A stretch of 64,000 nt of DNA from positions 46,958 through 110,957 of the forward strand of contig NZ_FOQV01000017.1 in NCBI RefSeq assembly GCF_900113835.1, written 5' to 3'. Of this stretch, positions 1 to 8,466 are shown one piece after another; position 1 is the stretch's first letter; the number at the start of each line of letters is the position of its first letter. Source of the DNA: Allobosea sp. OK403 (GTDB taxonomy: Bacteria > Pseudomonadota > Alphaproteobacteria > Rhizobiales > Beijerinckiaceae). Under the pieces are notes generated by a model that saw only the letters and a program-made list of their open reading frames with translations, was not told where the DNA came from and ran no database searches. The translations under genes were made by a program, and so were the position numbers.

Positions 1-98
1 TCGGCACGGGCCGGCGCACTCGCGAGTCCAAAGCCGGTCAGCAGGCTCAGCGCCAGCAGCGATGTCTTGATCATGGTGTGCGTGGTCACGTGGTTCAT
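1..98 (-). CDS. Exported protein, N-terminal fragment (runs off left edge)
   Basis: Only the first ~32 codons lie in the window. They read as a signal peptide: a positively charged start followed by the hydrophobic run TSLLALSLLTGFGLA and a likely signal-peptidase site at SAPARA. The start at 98 has a purine-rich AGGGAAGG just before it, although very close; an in-frame ATG at 74 gives a shorter and more classical signal peptide. The gene is the last visible member of a minus-strand run after the ABC ATPase, so it may encode a periplasmic enzyme or binding protein used with that transporter. The mature protein is not visible, so no function can be given. Confidence 0.6.
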   Translation of the reverse strand, partial: MNHVTTHTMIKTSLLALSLLTGFGLASAPARA

Positions 99-113
99 CC
101 TTCCCTGGGAACG

Positions 114-1217
114 TTAGATCGAGGCGTTGGGTGCGGCGCGATTACTGGCCGGCATGGTGATGCAGGCAGCGACGGGAAAGCCGATCCGCACAGCTTTGCC
201 GGGATCGAGGCCGTCGCCGACGCGGTTGGCCTGCATGACGAGCAGCTGTTGCCCGCCGGGCATCTCGACCAGGATCTGGCGTGTCGCGCCGAGCAGGGCG
301 ACGTTGAGGATCCGGCCCTTGGCGCTGTTGGCCATGCCATCGGGATCGGCCGCATCGGCTGCGGAGAGCACGATGTTCTCGGGCCGGACGCAGATATCGA
401 TCGCGTCCGAGGAGCAGTCGGGCACCATCAGGGACAGGCCCGAGCGGCTCGTGGCCCGGGCGAAGCCTGTCTCGCGGCGCGTGACCTGGGCTTCGATCCA
501 GTTGGTGCGTCCCATGAAGTCCGCAGCGAAACGCGTGTCCGGGCGACCATAGACATCCGACGGCGTGCCGACCTGGACGATACGGCCCGATTGCATCAGG
601 AAGACGCGCTCTCCGAGGCTCATGGCCTCTTCCTGGTCGTGCGTGACCACCATCGCGGTCGAATTCACCGCGGCCAGAACCTGCTTGAGTTCGGCGCGCA
701 GCTCCTGACGCAGCTTGGCGTCGAGCGCCGAGAGCGGCTCGTCCAACAAGATCAGGCTGGGGCGTGTCGCCAAAGCGCGGGCCAGCGCGACGCGCTGCTG
801 CTGACCACCGCTGAGCTGATGCGGGCGGCGGGCACCGAAGCCCTGCAACCGCACCAGCGCCAGCATCGCCTCGACGCGATCGGGAATCTCGCGCTTGTCG
901 GCCCCGCGATGCCGCAGCCCATAGGCGATGTTCTCCGCCACGGTCATATGCGGGAACAGGGCGTAATGCTGGAACAACAGCCCGACATTGCGTTCATAGG
1001 GCTTGAGCGCGGTGACGTTGCGGCCGCCGATGCTGACCGTGCCGGCATCGGGTCGCTCAAAACCGGCGATCACACGCAGAATGGTTGTCTTGCCGCAGCC
1101 GCTGGGCCCCAGCAGCGCGACGGTCTCGCCGGCGGCGATCGAGAAGGAGACGTCATCGACGGCTGTGACCCCGCCGAAGCGGCGGCTGATTCCGTGAAAC
1201 TCGACCGCGTTGTTCAA
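114..1217 (-). CDS. ABC transporter ATP-binding protein, polyamine/Fe3+ (PotA/FbpC) type
   Basis: This 367-residue ATPase would power the import complex formed by the two permeases just upstream in the operon. Visible motifs are Walker A GPSGCGKTT (37-45), the ABC signature LSGGQ (135-139), Walker B ILLDEP (156-161) and the switch histidine in VTHD (193). The remaining ~130 residues form the TOBE-like C-terminal domain (FMGRTNWIEA onward) typical of the polyamine/opine/phosphonate transporter family. The length is normal for PotA. The family is clear; the substrate cannot be read from the ATPase. Confidence 0.93.
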   Translation of the reverse strand: MNNAVEFHGISRRFGGVTAVDDVSFSIAAGETVALLGPSGCGKTTILRVIAGFERPDAGTVSIGGRNVTALKPYERNVGLLFQHYALFPHMTVAENIAYGLRHRGADKREIPDRVEAMLALVRLQGFGARRPHQLSGGQQQRVALARALATRPSLILLDEPLSALDAKLRQELRAELKQVLAAVNSTAMVVTHDQEEAMSLGERVFLMQSGRIVQVGTPSDVYGRPDTRFAADFMGRTNWIEAQVTRRETGFARATSRSGLSLMVPDCSSDAIDICVRPENIVLSAADAADPDGMANSAKGRILNVALLGATRQILVEMPGGQQLLVMQANRVGDGLDPGKAVRIGFPVAACITMPASNRAAPNASI

Positions 1218-1228
1218 CGTCTTGCCCC

Positions 1229-2062
1229 CTATGAACGAAACAGCCCCTGGCCCAACAGACGGTCGAAACCGACGAAGCGCTCGAGAACCAGGATGAGAAG
1301 GGCGCTGACCGCCATCAGCAGCACGGCGGCGGCGGCGATGGTGAGATCGAAGGAGGCGCGCATGTTGCTGACGAGCGCGACCGGCAAGGTGTAGGTCGTG
1401 GGGTCGGTCAGGAACATGCTGACCGCGACATCATCCAGCGACACGGCGAAGGCGAAGACGGCGCCCGTGACCATGCCGCTGCGGATCAGCGGCAGGGTGA
1501 TGGTCCAGAAGGCCTGGCTTTCGGTCGCGCCCAGCACCAGGGCCGCCTCGGTCAGGCGCCGGTCACGCCCAGTGAGGCTGGCGAGCACGGTGCGCACGAC
1601 ATAGGGCAAGGTGATCACGACATGGCCGCAGAGCAGCCGGGTGAAGCCATCGACGATGCCGATCCGCGACAGGAACAGCAGGAGCGCAAAGCCGATCACC
1701 ACGGCCGGCACGATGAGCGGCGAGAGGAAGGCGGCCATCAGCAGGCCGCGACCGCGGAAACTGCCGCGATCGAGCGCGACCGCGGCAGCCGTTCCGACCA
1801 GCACATCGATCACGGTCGTCAGGACGGCGATCTTCAGGCTGGTCGCCAGGCCGGTCGCGACATAGTCCAGCGAGACCAGCTTCTCGAACCAGCGCAGGGA
1901 CAGGGCCGGCGGCGGCAGCGGCCCGAGAAAGCTGCGCGCATCGAAGGCAAGCAGGCAGGTGACCAGAAGCGGCGTCACAAGGAAGGCGAGCACCAGCGCC
2001 AGCATCGCGATCATCGCGCCGCCGAGGACCTGGTCGCTGCGACGTTTTGCGGTGCCGTTCAT
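1229..2062 (-). CDS. ABC transporter permease, PotC-like
   Basis: A 277-residue inner-membrane permease of the spermidine/putrescine family (binding-protein-dependent transport system inner membrane component). It has about six hydrophobic segments and the EAA-type loop around EAALVLGATESQAFWTITLP that docks on the ATPase. The start at 2062 forms an ATGA overlap with the stop of the preceding permease, and this decides it over the much longer open frame upstream. It is translationally coupled to its partner, so the two very probably form a heterodimer. Confidence 0.9.
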   Translation of the reverse strand: MNGTAKRRSDQVLGGAMIAMLALVLAFLVTPLLVTCLLAFDARSFLGPLPPPALSLRWFEKLVSLDYVATGLATSLKIAVLTTVIDVLVGTAAAVALDRGSFRGRGLLMAAFLSPLIVPAVVIGFALLLFLSRIGIVDGFTRLLCGHVVITLPYVVRTVLASLTGRDRRLTEAALVLGATESQAFWTITLPLIRSGMVTGAVFAFAVSLDDVAVSMFLTDPTTYTLPVALVSNMRASFDLTIAAAAVLLMAVSALLILVLERFVGFDRLLGQGLFRS

Positions 2063-2958
2063 GAGCCTGCGCCCTTGCGTGGCCGCACCAGCGAAACCAG
2101 CGACAGCGCGAGCAGCGAGATGACCAGCATCACGATCGAGACGGCGGCTCCGCTGGGGTAGTTCGCGACGTCGCTGAAGCGCGTGTAGATCGTGTTCGAC
2201 AGGAACAGCACCCGCCCCTTGCCGAGCACCATCGGAATGACGAAGGCGCTGATCGCGAAGGTCATGGCGATCAGAAAGGCCGAAACCAGTCCCGGCAGGG
2301 CGAGCGGCACGGTGATGCCGAGATGCGCCTTCCAGGCCGGAGCCCCGAGCGATTGCGCGGCGTCGCAAAGCCGGGGATCGATGTTCTGGATCGTTCCCAG
2401 CAGGGTCAGGGTGCAGATCGGCACGATCGCATGCAGCAGGCCCGCGCCCACCAGCGTCTCGATATACCAGCGGCTCGTCGGCGAGATCCCCAGCGCCAAA
2501 AGCAGCGGGCGGGCGATCCCGACCGAACCGAAGGCGAGTTCCAGCGCATAGGTGCGCACCAGCATGCTGAGCAGCACCAGCATCACCAGAAGGCCGATGC
2601 AGGCGGCACGCTGGCGCGGCGAGAACCGCCGCACGATGCAATAGGCCAGCGGAAAGGCCGCCAGCAGCCCGGTCAGCGCCGCCGCCGCGCTCAGCTTGAA
2701 GGTCTCATACAGTACGCCGGCGAAGGAGGGCGTCGCGAGTTCGCGATAATTCTCCAGCGTCAACGGCGCATCAGTGGCCGAGCCGACCCGGCCCGGCACA
2801 TACTGCTTGAGGCTTTCCAGCGCGAGCCCGAGCAATGGCAGGGCGAAGATGACGAAGAGGAGCAGCAGGCCCGGCGCGAGCAACAGCAGCGTCGTGCGCC
2901 CCAGTGCCGGGACCGCGCTCGCCGGCTTCCGCAGCGGGATGGCGGTCACGGCGCTCAT
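2059..2958 (-). CDS. ABC transporter permease, PotB-like
   Basis: A 299-residue permease with a hydrophobic first segment (LLLLAPGLLLLFVIFALPLLG), further membrane segments, and the EAA loop at DAAQSLGAPAWKAHLGITVP. The ATG at 2958 overlaps the stop of the upstream binding-protein gene (ATGA), and its own stop overlaps the next permease in the same way, so binding protein, PotB-like and PotC-like genes are tightly coupled. The longer open frame to 3306 is an antisense or out-of-frame extension into the binding-protein gene. Polyamine, iron or opine substrates are all possible from the family. Confidence 0.9.
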   Translation of the reverse strand: MSAVTAIPLRKPASAVPALGRTTLLLLAPGLLLLFVIFALPLLGLALESLKQYVPGRVGSATDAPLTLENYRELATPSFAGVLYETFKLSAAAALTGLLAAFPLAYCIVRRFSPRQRAACIGLLVMLVLLSMLVRTYALELAFGSVGIARPLLLALGISPTSRWYIETLVGAGLLHAIVPICTLTLLGTIQNIDPRLCDAAQSLGAPAWKAHLGITVPLALPGLVSAFLIAMTFAISAFVIPMVLGKGRVLFLSNTIYTRFSDVANYPSGAAVSIVMLVISLLALSLVSLVRPRKGAGS

Positions 2959-4022
2959 AGCAGCGGCGCGATGTCGGTTTCCCAGCGCTTGGCCCAGGCG
3001 TCCTGCTGACCCAGCACCACCTTGTAGTCCGGCACGTGCACGAAGCTCTCGAACTCCTTCGGCGTGAAGGCGAGATGGGCCAGTTCCGGCGGGGTCGCGG
3101 CCTTGCCGTTCAGGGGCGCCTCGCCGGCGACCTTCGCATAGAGCGCGCTCATCTCGGGGCTGATGGCGAAGTTGATGAAATCGCAGGTCGCCTTGCGGTT
3201 TGGCCGGTTCTTCATGACGGCGAAGCCGCTCTGGTAGAGGAATGTCGCCATCCCGGCCTGCTTGGTCAGGCGGGTGATCTTGAAGTTCTTGGCGACGGCG
3301 GCCCAACTCGGCTCGGCGAAGAAGCCGACGGAGGTCTCACCCGAGGTGAAGGAGTTGGTGAAATCGACATCGGTCACGGCGATGCGGCCGATATTGCCGG
3401 ATTTCGCCAGGTCTTTCATCAGCTTCCAGCCCGGCTCCATATTCGATTCATTGCCGCCACCTTGCAGGGCGAGCGCGACGATCTGCAGCATCATGCTCTG
3501 GGTCGGGCCGGGCCAGCAGATCGCGCCCTTGAGGCGTTTGTCGAAGAGATCGTCGACCTTGGTGATGGCGAAGGGGGCGGTGTCGGTCCGATAGCCGAAA
3601 TACATGCCGCCGACGGCGCGCGGCACCGCTTTCACATTGCCCTTGGCATCCCGCATCATGATCTTCTCGGGGATGTCGGCGAGATTGGGGACATCGGCTG
3701 CCGTGATGGTCTCGACCCAATCCTCCGCGATCATGCTGTTGAAGGAGCCCTCCCAGCCGGCGATATAGTCGTAATCGACCTTGGGCCAGGCCGCCTTGAT
3801 CTTGGGCAGGATGGCGCCGGCGCCGCCCTGATGCAGCACCCAGTTGAACTGAGCCGCATTCTGCTTGGCGGCGATCTGCTTCATCGCCTCGACGACATCA
3901 CCGCCCCATTCGGCGGCAGTGAGGCCTGTCGCTGCCCGAGCGCCGCCCAGGAACGGCCCGGCGAGCCCGACCGCGCCGGTCGCGCCGATCAGGGAGAGAA
4001 GGTTTCGGCGTGTCATCGTCAT
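2955..4022 (-). CDS. Extracellular solute-binding protein (PotD/FbpA-type)
   Basis: A 355-residue periplasmic binding protein that would deliver substrate to the permease pair encoded downstream. It begins with a twin-arginine-like signal (TRRNLLSLIGATGAVGLAG, cleavage near GGARA), so export may be by Tat. The body has the layout of the spermidine/putrescine binding family (PF13416), for example GGMYFGYRTDTAP and the C-terminal SPEMSALYAKVAGEAPLN. It is the first gene of the minus-strand operon that runs to the left edge. A LysR gene lies 170 bp upstream on the same strand. The substrate is unknown; a nearby ureohydrolase makes a polyamine or guanidino compound a reasonable guess. Confidence 0.88.
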   Translation of the reverse strand: MTMTRRNLLSLIGATGAVGLAGPFLGGARAATGLTAAEWGGDVVEAMKQIAAKQNAAQFNWVLHQGGAGAILPKIKAAWPKVDYDYIAGWEGSFNSMIAEDWVETITAADVPNLADIPEKIMMRDAKGNVKAVPRAVGGMYFGYRTDTAPFAITKVDDLFDKRLKGAICWPGPTQSMMLQIVALALQGGGNESNMEPGWKLMKDLAKSGNIGRIAVTDVDFTNSFTSGETSVGFFAEPSWAAVAKNFKITRLTKQAGMATFLYQSGFAVMKNRPNRKATCDFINFAISPEMSALYAKVAGEAPLNGKAATPPELAHLAFTPKEFESFVHVPDYKVVLGQQDAWAKRWETDIAPLL

Positions 4023-4155
4023 GGTGTCAGGTCCTTCGCGCCACAGGTCGATGGGCCACAGGCTGCGCCTGTCGCCAGCCGCGACCAGGCTCCCGAGCCG
4101 TCCAGAGCCATGATTGCACCTGCTAGGAGGGCGCGGCGGTAGGGTGAAAATGCTT

Positions 4156-4173
4156 GCCCGGCTATAAGCGGGC
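4156..4173 (-). terminator. Short GC hairpin after the LysR gene
   Basis: The arms GCCCG (4156-4160) and CGGGC (4169-4173) can pair. Read on the minus strand the hairpin is followed by AAGCATTTTC, a weak T-run. It sits just past the LysR stop and before the binding-protein start, where a terminator would be expected. The short stem and imperfect T-tract make this tentative. Confidence 0.3.
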
Positions 4174-4191
4174 GTGAATGCCGCTGCCGGC

Positions 4192-5049
4192 TCATGGCCG
4201 GCTCAGATCGCTCTGTCGGGAAATGAAGTCGACGAGAAAGCTCGCCTCGGTCGGTGCGCCGGTCCGCGAATAGAGCCCGATGCTGATCTCGACCGGCTCG
4301 GGCAGCCCGGCGACATGGTCGAGGATCCGGCAATCCTCAGGGATAGTCGCCGCGATCATCGGGCCGATGCCGATGCCGACGCGCACCGCGGTCGCCATGG
4401 CGACCAGCGTCGAGGCCTCGCAGACGATGTTCCACTGCATGTCGTGCCCCGCCAGCGCCTTCAGCGCGGGCGTGCGCCAGGGGCAGGATTCCTCGAACAT
4501 GATGATCGGCAGCGGGACTTGCGTCGAAATCACCATGTCCGAGCGCACTACCCAGAGCAGCCGCTCGGACCAGACCAGGGTCGGCTTCCGGTTGAGCCGG
4601 GTCGTGTCGCAGACGGCGATGTCGAGCTTGTCGTTCTCGAGCATCGCGGCCAAGCGCTTGTTGGGCTCGACGATGATGTCGATATCGACCTTCGGATTCT
4701 GGTCGCGGAAGGCTTTCAGGATATCGATCAATCGGGTCGCGGCGAAATCCTCGACGACGCCGAGGCGGACCCGGCCCTCGACCGTCTTGCCGTTGAGGCG
4801 CTTGCCGATCTCGCTGTTGAGCCGCAGGATTTCGCGGGCATAGGGGACGAGCAGCACGCCATTGGTCGTGAGCTCCAGTCCTTTGGAGGAGCGCTCGAAC
4901 AGCTCGCCACCGAGCAGATCCTCGAGCTTGCGGATCTGCATGCTGACGGCGGCCTGGGTGCGATTGAGCGACAATGCGGCGCCATTGACCGTTCCGACCT
5001 CGGCGACGGTCAGGAAGGCGCGCAGCAGATAGGGGTCGAGCTCAAGCAT
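4192..5049 (-). CDS. LysR family transcriptional regulator
   Basis: A 285-residue regulator with an N-terminal winged helix-turn-helix (about residues 4-62; LLRAFLTVAEVGTVNGAA, then AVSMQIRKLEDLLGGELFER) and a periplasmic-binding-like effector domain (about 90-285). It lies upstream of the minus-strand ABC operon and is divergent from the ureohydrolase gene at 5366, so it could control either or both. The start is the first good ATG before the HTH. Family certain; target and effector inferred only from position. Confidence 0.92.
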   Translation of the reverse strand: MLELDPYLLRAFLTVAEVGTVNGAALSLNRTQAAVSMQIRKLEDLLGGELFERSSKGLELTTNGVLLVPYAREILRLNSEIGKRLNGKTVEGRVRLGVVEDFAATRLIDILKAFRDQNPKVDIDIIVEPNKRLAAMLENDKLDIAVCDTTRLNRKPTLVWSERLLWVVRSDMVISTQVPLPIIMFEESCPWRTPALKALAGHDMQWNIVCEASTLVAMATAVRVGIGIGPMIAATIPEDCRILDHVAGLPEPVEISIGLYSRTGAPTEASFLVDFISRQSDLSRP

Positions 5050-5365
5050 TCAGCTCTCGTTATAGCGCTAGAGCGTTTTCGAGCGAAGTGGACACCGGTT
5101 CGCGCCAGGAAAACGCGTTAAAATAAAGAGCTGGAGCTGTTGAACCATCCAAATGGATCGGAAACGGCTCCAGAGGCGACTTGACGCAGCCATAGCTGCA
5201 AATCTGCTGCCAACCGGTCCAACCGCCCCGTGTTCTGGCTTCGCCGCGGCCGGAACCGGAGCCCTATTCAGTTTCGTTTATAGGGCACCTCGCTTTTTCG
5301 CCCTACCGAGCGCCCCGGCCCGGTGCCAGCTTGCAGCGCTCCGCACCATTTGCTTGCAGGTTGCC
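5050..5365. other. Intergenic region between LysR and ureohydrolase genes
   Basis: This 316-bp divergent promoter region contains an interspersed repeat (5068-5171) and about 190 bp of unique sequence before the ureohydrolase. An open frame continues upstream from the ureohydrolase through this stretch, but its residues (from MDRKRLQRRL onward) look unlike a ureohydrolase N-terminus and overlap the repeat, so it is treated as non-coding. No clear -35/-10 pair was recognised. Confidence 0.5.
5068..5171. repeat. Interspersed ~105-bp palindromic element, copy 1
   Basis: The element runs from CTAGAGCGTTTTCGAGCG to GGATCGGAAACGGCTCC. The reverse complement of 46104-46208 matches it along nearly its whole length with only scattered differences. 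It contains two imperfect hairpin modules: GCGTTTTC paired with GAAAACGC, and GAGCTGTT.. paired with ..AACGGCTC around a GATC-containing centre. Dispersed intergenic palindromes of this sort (RIME/REP-like) are known from rhizobial and related genomes. It carries no gene. Confidence 0.75.
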
Positions 5366-6424
5366 ATGCCCTTCGACGACGCCGCCCTCGACCGTCTGCG
5401 CCAGCGCTACGCCTCCGCCGGAGGCGGCGAGATGCATGATCCGCATTTCAAGGCGGTCGCCGACATGATCTTCCAGGGCTCGGACCGGCGCAAATGGCCG
5501 TTCGCCGACCCGGCGACCTTCCTCGACGCGCCCTTCGTGCCGGACGGGCTCTCAGCGGACAAGCTCGCCGGGCTCGATGTCGCCCTGATCGGCGTGCCGA
5601 TGGATCTGGGCGTCACCAACCGCGCCGGTGCGCGATTGGGACCGCGCGCCGTGCGCGCCGTCGAACGGATCGGACCTTACGAGCATGTCCTGCGCGTCGC
5701 GCCGCTGGGCAGACTGCGTGTCGCCGATGTCGGCGATGTCGCGCTGAGCAGCCGCTACAGCCTGGCCGATTGCCATGCCGATATCGAGGCCTGCTACCGT
5801 ATGATCGCCGGGACGACGACGATACCGCTCTCGGTCGGCGGCGACCATTCGATCACCGGCTCGATCCTGAAGGGGCTGGGTGCCAAGCGTCCGGTCGGCA
5901 TGATCCATATCGACGCGCATTGCGACACGGCCGGCCCTTATGAAGGTTCGAAATTCCATCACGGCGGCCCGTTCCGGGAGGCGGTCCTGGCCGGGGTGCT
6001 CGACCCCACCCGGACGATCCAGATCGGGATTCGCGGCGGCGGCGAATATCTCTGGGAGTTCTCGTTCGATTCCGGAATGACCGTGATCCACGCCGAGGAG
6101 GTCGGCGCCCTGGGGCTTCCCGCCGTGATCGAGAAGGCGAAGGCCGTCGTCGGCTCCGGACCTGTCTATGTCTCCTTCGACGTCGACAGCCTCGACCCAG
6201 GCTTCGCACCGGGCACCGGCACACCCGAGGTCGGAGGCCTGTTGCCGCGCGAAGTGCTGGAGATCCTGCGTGGCGTTGCAGGCATCGACATCATCGGCGG
6301 CGACGTCGTCGAGGTCGCTCCGCAATACGACCCGACCACGAATACGGCGCAAGTGGCGGCGCAGGTCCTGTTCGAGTTGCTCTGCCTCGTGGCCTGCAAG
6401 CGTGTTTCTTCAAAAGCCGGATAG
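5366..6424 (+). CDS. Ureohydrolase (agmatinase/guanidino-acid hydrolase family)
   Basis: A 352-residue manganese- or nickel-type ureohydrolase that would cleave a guanidino compound to urea plus an amine or amino acid. All binuclear metal ligands are present: GGDHS (H161), DAHCD (D183, H185, D187) and FDVDSLD (D272, D274), followed by the loop GFAPGTGTPEVGG. About 65 residues precede the catalytic core, longer than in classical agmatinase, and the region EYLWEFSFDSGMTV (227-240) differs from typical agmatinase. The start is the ATG at 5366; an upstream open frame is non-homologous. It lies between a divergent LysR gene and a convergent GntR gene. The exact substrate (agmatine, guanidinobutyrate, guanidine and others) is not decidable from sequence alone. 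Confidence 0.88.
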   Translation: MPFDDAALDRLRQRYASAGGGEMHDPHFKAVADMIFQGSDRRKWPFADPATFLDAPFVPDGLSADKLAGLDVALIGVPMDLGVTNRAGARLGPRAVRAVERIGPYEHVLRVAPLGRLRVADVGDVALSSRYSLADCHADIEACYRMIAGTTTIPLSVGGDHSITGSILKGLGAKRPVGMIHIDAHCDTAGPYEGSKFHHGGPFREAVLAGVLDPTRTIQIGIRGGGEYLWEFSFDSGMTVIHAEEVGALGLPAVIEKAKAVVGSGPVYVSFDVDSLDPGFAPGTGTPEVGGLLPREVLEILRGVAGIDIIGGDVVEVAPQYDPTTNTAQVAAQVLFELLCLVACKRVSSKAG

Positions 6425-6438
6425 CCGCCGGATCGACG

Positions 6439-7146
6439 TCACGACGCGGCGGCAAACTCCTGCGAGGTCGCAAAGACCGCGATCTCGTCTGCGAGCACCT
6501 CTTCGAGCGAGGGGCCGATCTCCTCGCAGATTGTCGGCCGCAGGCGCGTCTCGACCAGCGAGAGATGCGTCGTCATCGCCTTCACCGCCTTGCCCCGCTC
6601 CTGCGCCGCCAGAGCCCGGAAAATCGCGCGGTGCTCCTCGCAACCGCAGGCCGAGCCCGCTGTCGTCTCGTAGCGCTTGACCAGCATCAGCGTGCGGCTG
6701 ATCAGCTCATGCGCCTGGCGCTGAACAAGCGGGTTGCCCGTCATCTCCGCCAGCAGGAAGTGGAATTCGGCCGAGAGCCGCTGCCAAGTCGCCTGGTCGC
6801 CCAGCCGTAGCGCCTTCGCTTCGGCGTCGACATGCTCGCGCAGGCGCGCGATCTGCGCATCGGTGAGGTTGTCGGCGAGATGGGCGGCCATACCGCTCTC
6901 CAGGATTCGGCGCGCCTCGTAGACCATGTGGCTCTCGCGCAGGTCCGGCTCGACGGTGAACGCGCCCCGGTTCCTGACGATGTCGAGCAGCCGCTCATGC
7001 CCAAGCCGATGCAGCACCTTGCGGATGCGCTCCCGGCTCACGCCGAAGATTTCCGCCAGCCGATGCTCGCCGAGCTTGACCCCGCCCGGCAGCCGCCCGC
7101 CGCGCAGGACGGAGGTCAAAATCGTATGGATCGCCTGCTCGTTCAT
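6439..7146 (-). CDS. GntR family regulator, FadR/FCD subfamily
   Basis: A 235-residue regulator with an N-terminal winged helix (about 5-70; LGEHRLAEIFGVSRERIRKVLHRL) and an all-helical FCD ligand-binding domain (about 80-215) with the usual metal-binding pattern (E..R..LE, then HFLLAEMTGNPLV and CEEHRAIFRAL). It is divergent from the binding-protein gene at 7404 and ends 14 bp from the convergent ureohydrolase gene. The simplest reading is that it represses the 7404-12093 operon and senses the imported compound or a product of it. Confidence 0.92.
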   Translation of the reverse strand: MNEQAIHTILTSVLRGGRLPGGVKLGEHRLAEIFGVSRERIRKVLHRLGHERLLDIVRNRGAFTVEPDLRESHMVYEARRILESGMAAHLADNLTDAQIARLREHVDAEAKALRLGDQATWQRLSAEFHFLLAEMTGNPLVQRQAHELISRTLMLVKRYETTAGSACGCEEHRAIFRALAAQERGKAVKAMTTHLSLVETRLRPTICEEIGPSLEEVLADEIAVFATSQEFAAAS

Positions 7147-7225
7147 GCTCCGACTATCGCCGCTGCACGCATGAGCGGCAACTCCGACGCTGCCATGCGC
7201 TTCGGCAAGTCAGCCCTTATAATGG

Positions 7226-7248
7226 GCACAATTATATCACGATTGTGC
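7226..7248. promoter_or_regulatory. Candidate operator: inverted repeat GCACAAT-N9-ATTGTGC
   Basis: Perfect 7-bp arms (7226-7232 and 7242-7248) flank a 9-bp AT-rich spacer in the region between the GntR gene and the binding-protein gene. TTATAAT at 7217-7223 could be a -10 element. The position and symmetry fit an operator for the adjacent GntR/FCD regulator. No binding data can be seen, so this is a prediction. Confidence 0.45.
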
Positions 7249-7403
7249 ACAAAAATGCCGGCCCTCTGGCGAAAGGAGATATGAGATATTCGTCTAAGCC
7301 TTTGACTAAATTGAACCGGAATAGATCCCGAACGAAGCTGTGCGGCTTGGCATGGGGGTTGCTGAGGACGGTCGCGTTTTTCCGAACGAAAAGGAACCCG
7401 ACC

Positions 7404-8450
7404 ATGGACGTCCTCTCCGCCCGGCCGACCCGTCGCTCCCTGCTCTCTGGCGCCGTAGGCGCCGTGACCCTCATCGCCGCCCCGTCGATCCTGCGCGCCC
7501 AGACGAAGGAATTGGTCGTCGGCGGAGCGGCCGGCCACAAGCCATGGGTCGAGCAGGTCGTGGTTCCGGCCTTCGAGAAGAAGTACAATTGCAAGGTGCT
7601 GTTCGAAGGCACCCGCTCTCTCGTCAACCTCGAGAAGATGCAGAAGAACAAGGGCAAGCAGTACATGTCCGTCGTCCAGATGGACGATCCCGTCATGATA
7701 CTGGCGGTGAAGGAAGACCTCCTCGATCCGCTGACACCCGGCAAGGCGCCGAACCTGTCGCAGCTCGTGCCCGGCTCCACCCATATGGAGGGCATGTGGG
7801 CCAATTATCTCCAGCCCTGGCTCGGTGTGGCCTACAGCAAGGGCGCTATGAAGACCCCGCCCTCATCCTGGGCCGATCTGTTCGACGCGAAGTATAAGGG
7901 GCGGATCATCATCCCCTCGCTGCAGAACACGGAAGGGCTGCCGGTGCTGTTCGCCGCGGGCATGCTGACGGGCGGGACGCTCGAGGCGATCCAGAAGGAC
8001 ACCGACGCCGGCTTCAAGAAGCTGGCCTCGCTGAAGCCGAACCTGCTGACGATCTACACCCAGCAGCCGCAGGCCTATAACCTGCTGGAGCAGGGCGAGG
8101 CCTATATGATCGGGCCGGCGATGTCGTCCTATGCGCTCGAGCGCAAGGCGGCGGGCGCGCCGATCGACCTCGTCGCGCCCAAGGAAGGCGTGTTCGCCAT
8201 GCCCTCGGGGATCGCCGTGATCAAGGGCGCGCCGCAAGCCGAACTCGCCTTCGCCTATGTCAACGAGTTGCTCGGCGCCGAGCTGCAGGAAAAACTCGCC
8301 GGCCCCACCTTCTCGCTCGCGACCAACAAGGCGGTGCCGAGGCCGGCTGGCCTTGGCGCCGATGTGACGATCCACCAGATCGACTGGGCCAATGTCGCGG
8401 CGCAGCGCAATGACTGGATCAAGCGCTGGGACCGCGAGATGGCGATCTGA
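7404..8450 (+). CDS. Extracellular solute-binding protein (PotD/AfuA-type)
   Basis: A 348-residue binding protein with a twin-arginine-like signal (PTRRSLLSGAVGAVTLIAAP, cleavage near LRAQ). It has family features of iron/polyamine binding proteins, such as KELVVGGAAGHKPWVEQVVVPAFEKK split over the first strands, and FAYVNELLG near the C-terminus. The start at 7404 is preceded by AAGGAA at 7391; the longer open frame back to 7245 crosses the putative operator. It is the first gene of an operon continuing with ATPase, two permeases and a PuuE-like enzyme. The substrate is unknown; the operon partner suggests a ureide or related nitrogen compound. Confidence 0.87.
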   Translation: MDVLSARPTRRSLLSGAVGAVTLIAAPSILRAQTKELVVGGAAGHKPWVEQVVVPAFEKKYNCKVLFEGTRSLVNLEKMQKNKGKQYMSVVQMDDPVMILAVKEDLLDPLTPGKAPNLSQLVPGSTHMEGMWANYLQPWLGVAYSKGAMKTPPSSWADLFDAKYKGRIIIPSLQNTEGLPVLFAAGMLTGGTLEAIQKDTDAGFKKLASLKPNLLTIYTQQPQAYNLLEQGEAYMIGPAMSSYALERKAAGAPIDLVAPKEGVFAMPSGIAVIKGAPQAELAFAYVNELLGAELQEKLAGPTFSLATNKAVPRPAGLGADVTIHQIDWANVAAQRNDWIKRWDREMAI

Positions 8451-8466
8451 GCCCGGGACCTGCTCG

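Noticed and set aside
5153..5365. N-terminal extension of the ureohydrolase
   Set aside because: The extra codons overlap an interspersed repeat and encode residues unlike any ureohydrolase.
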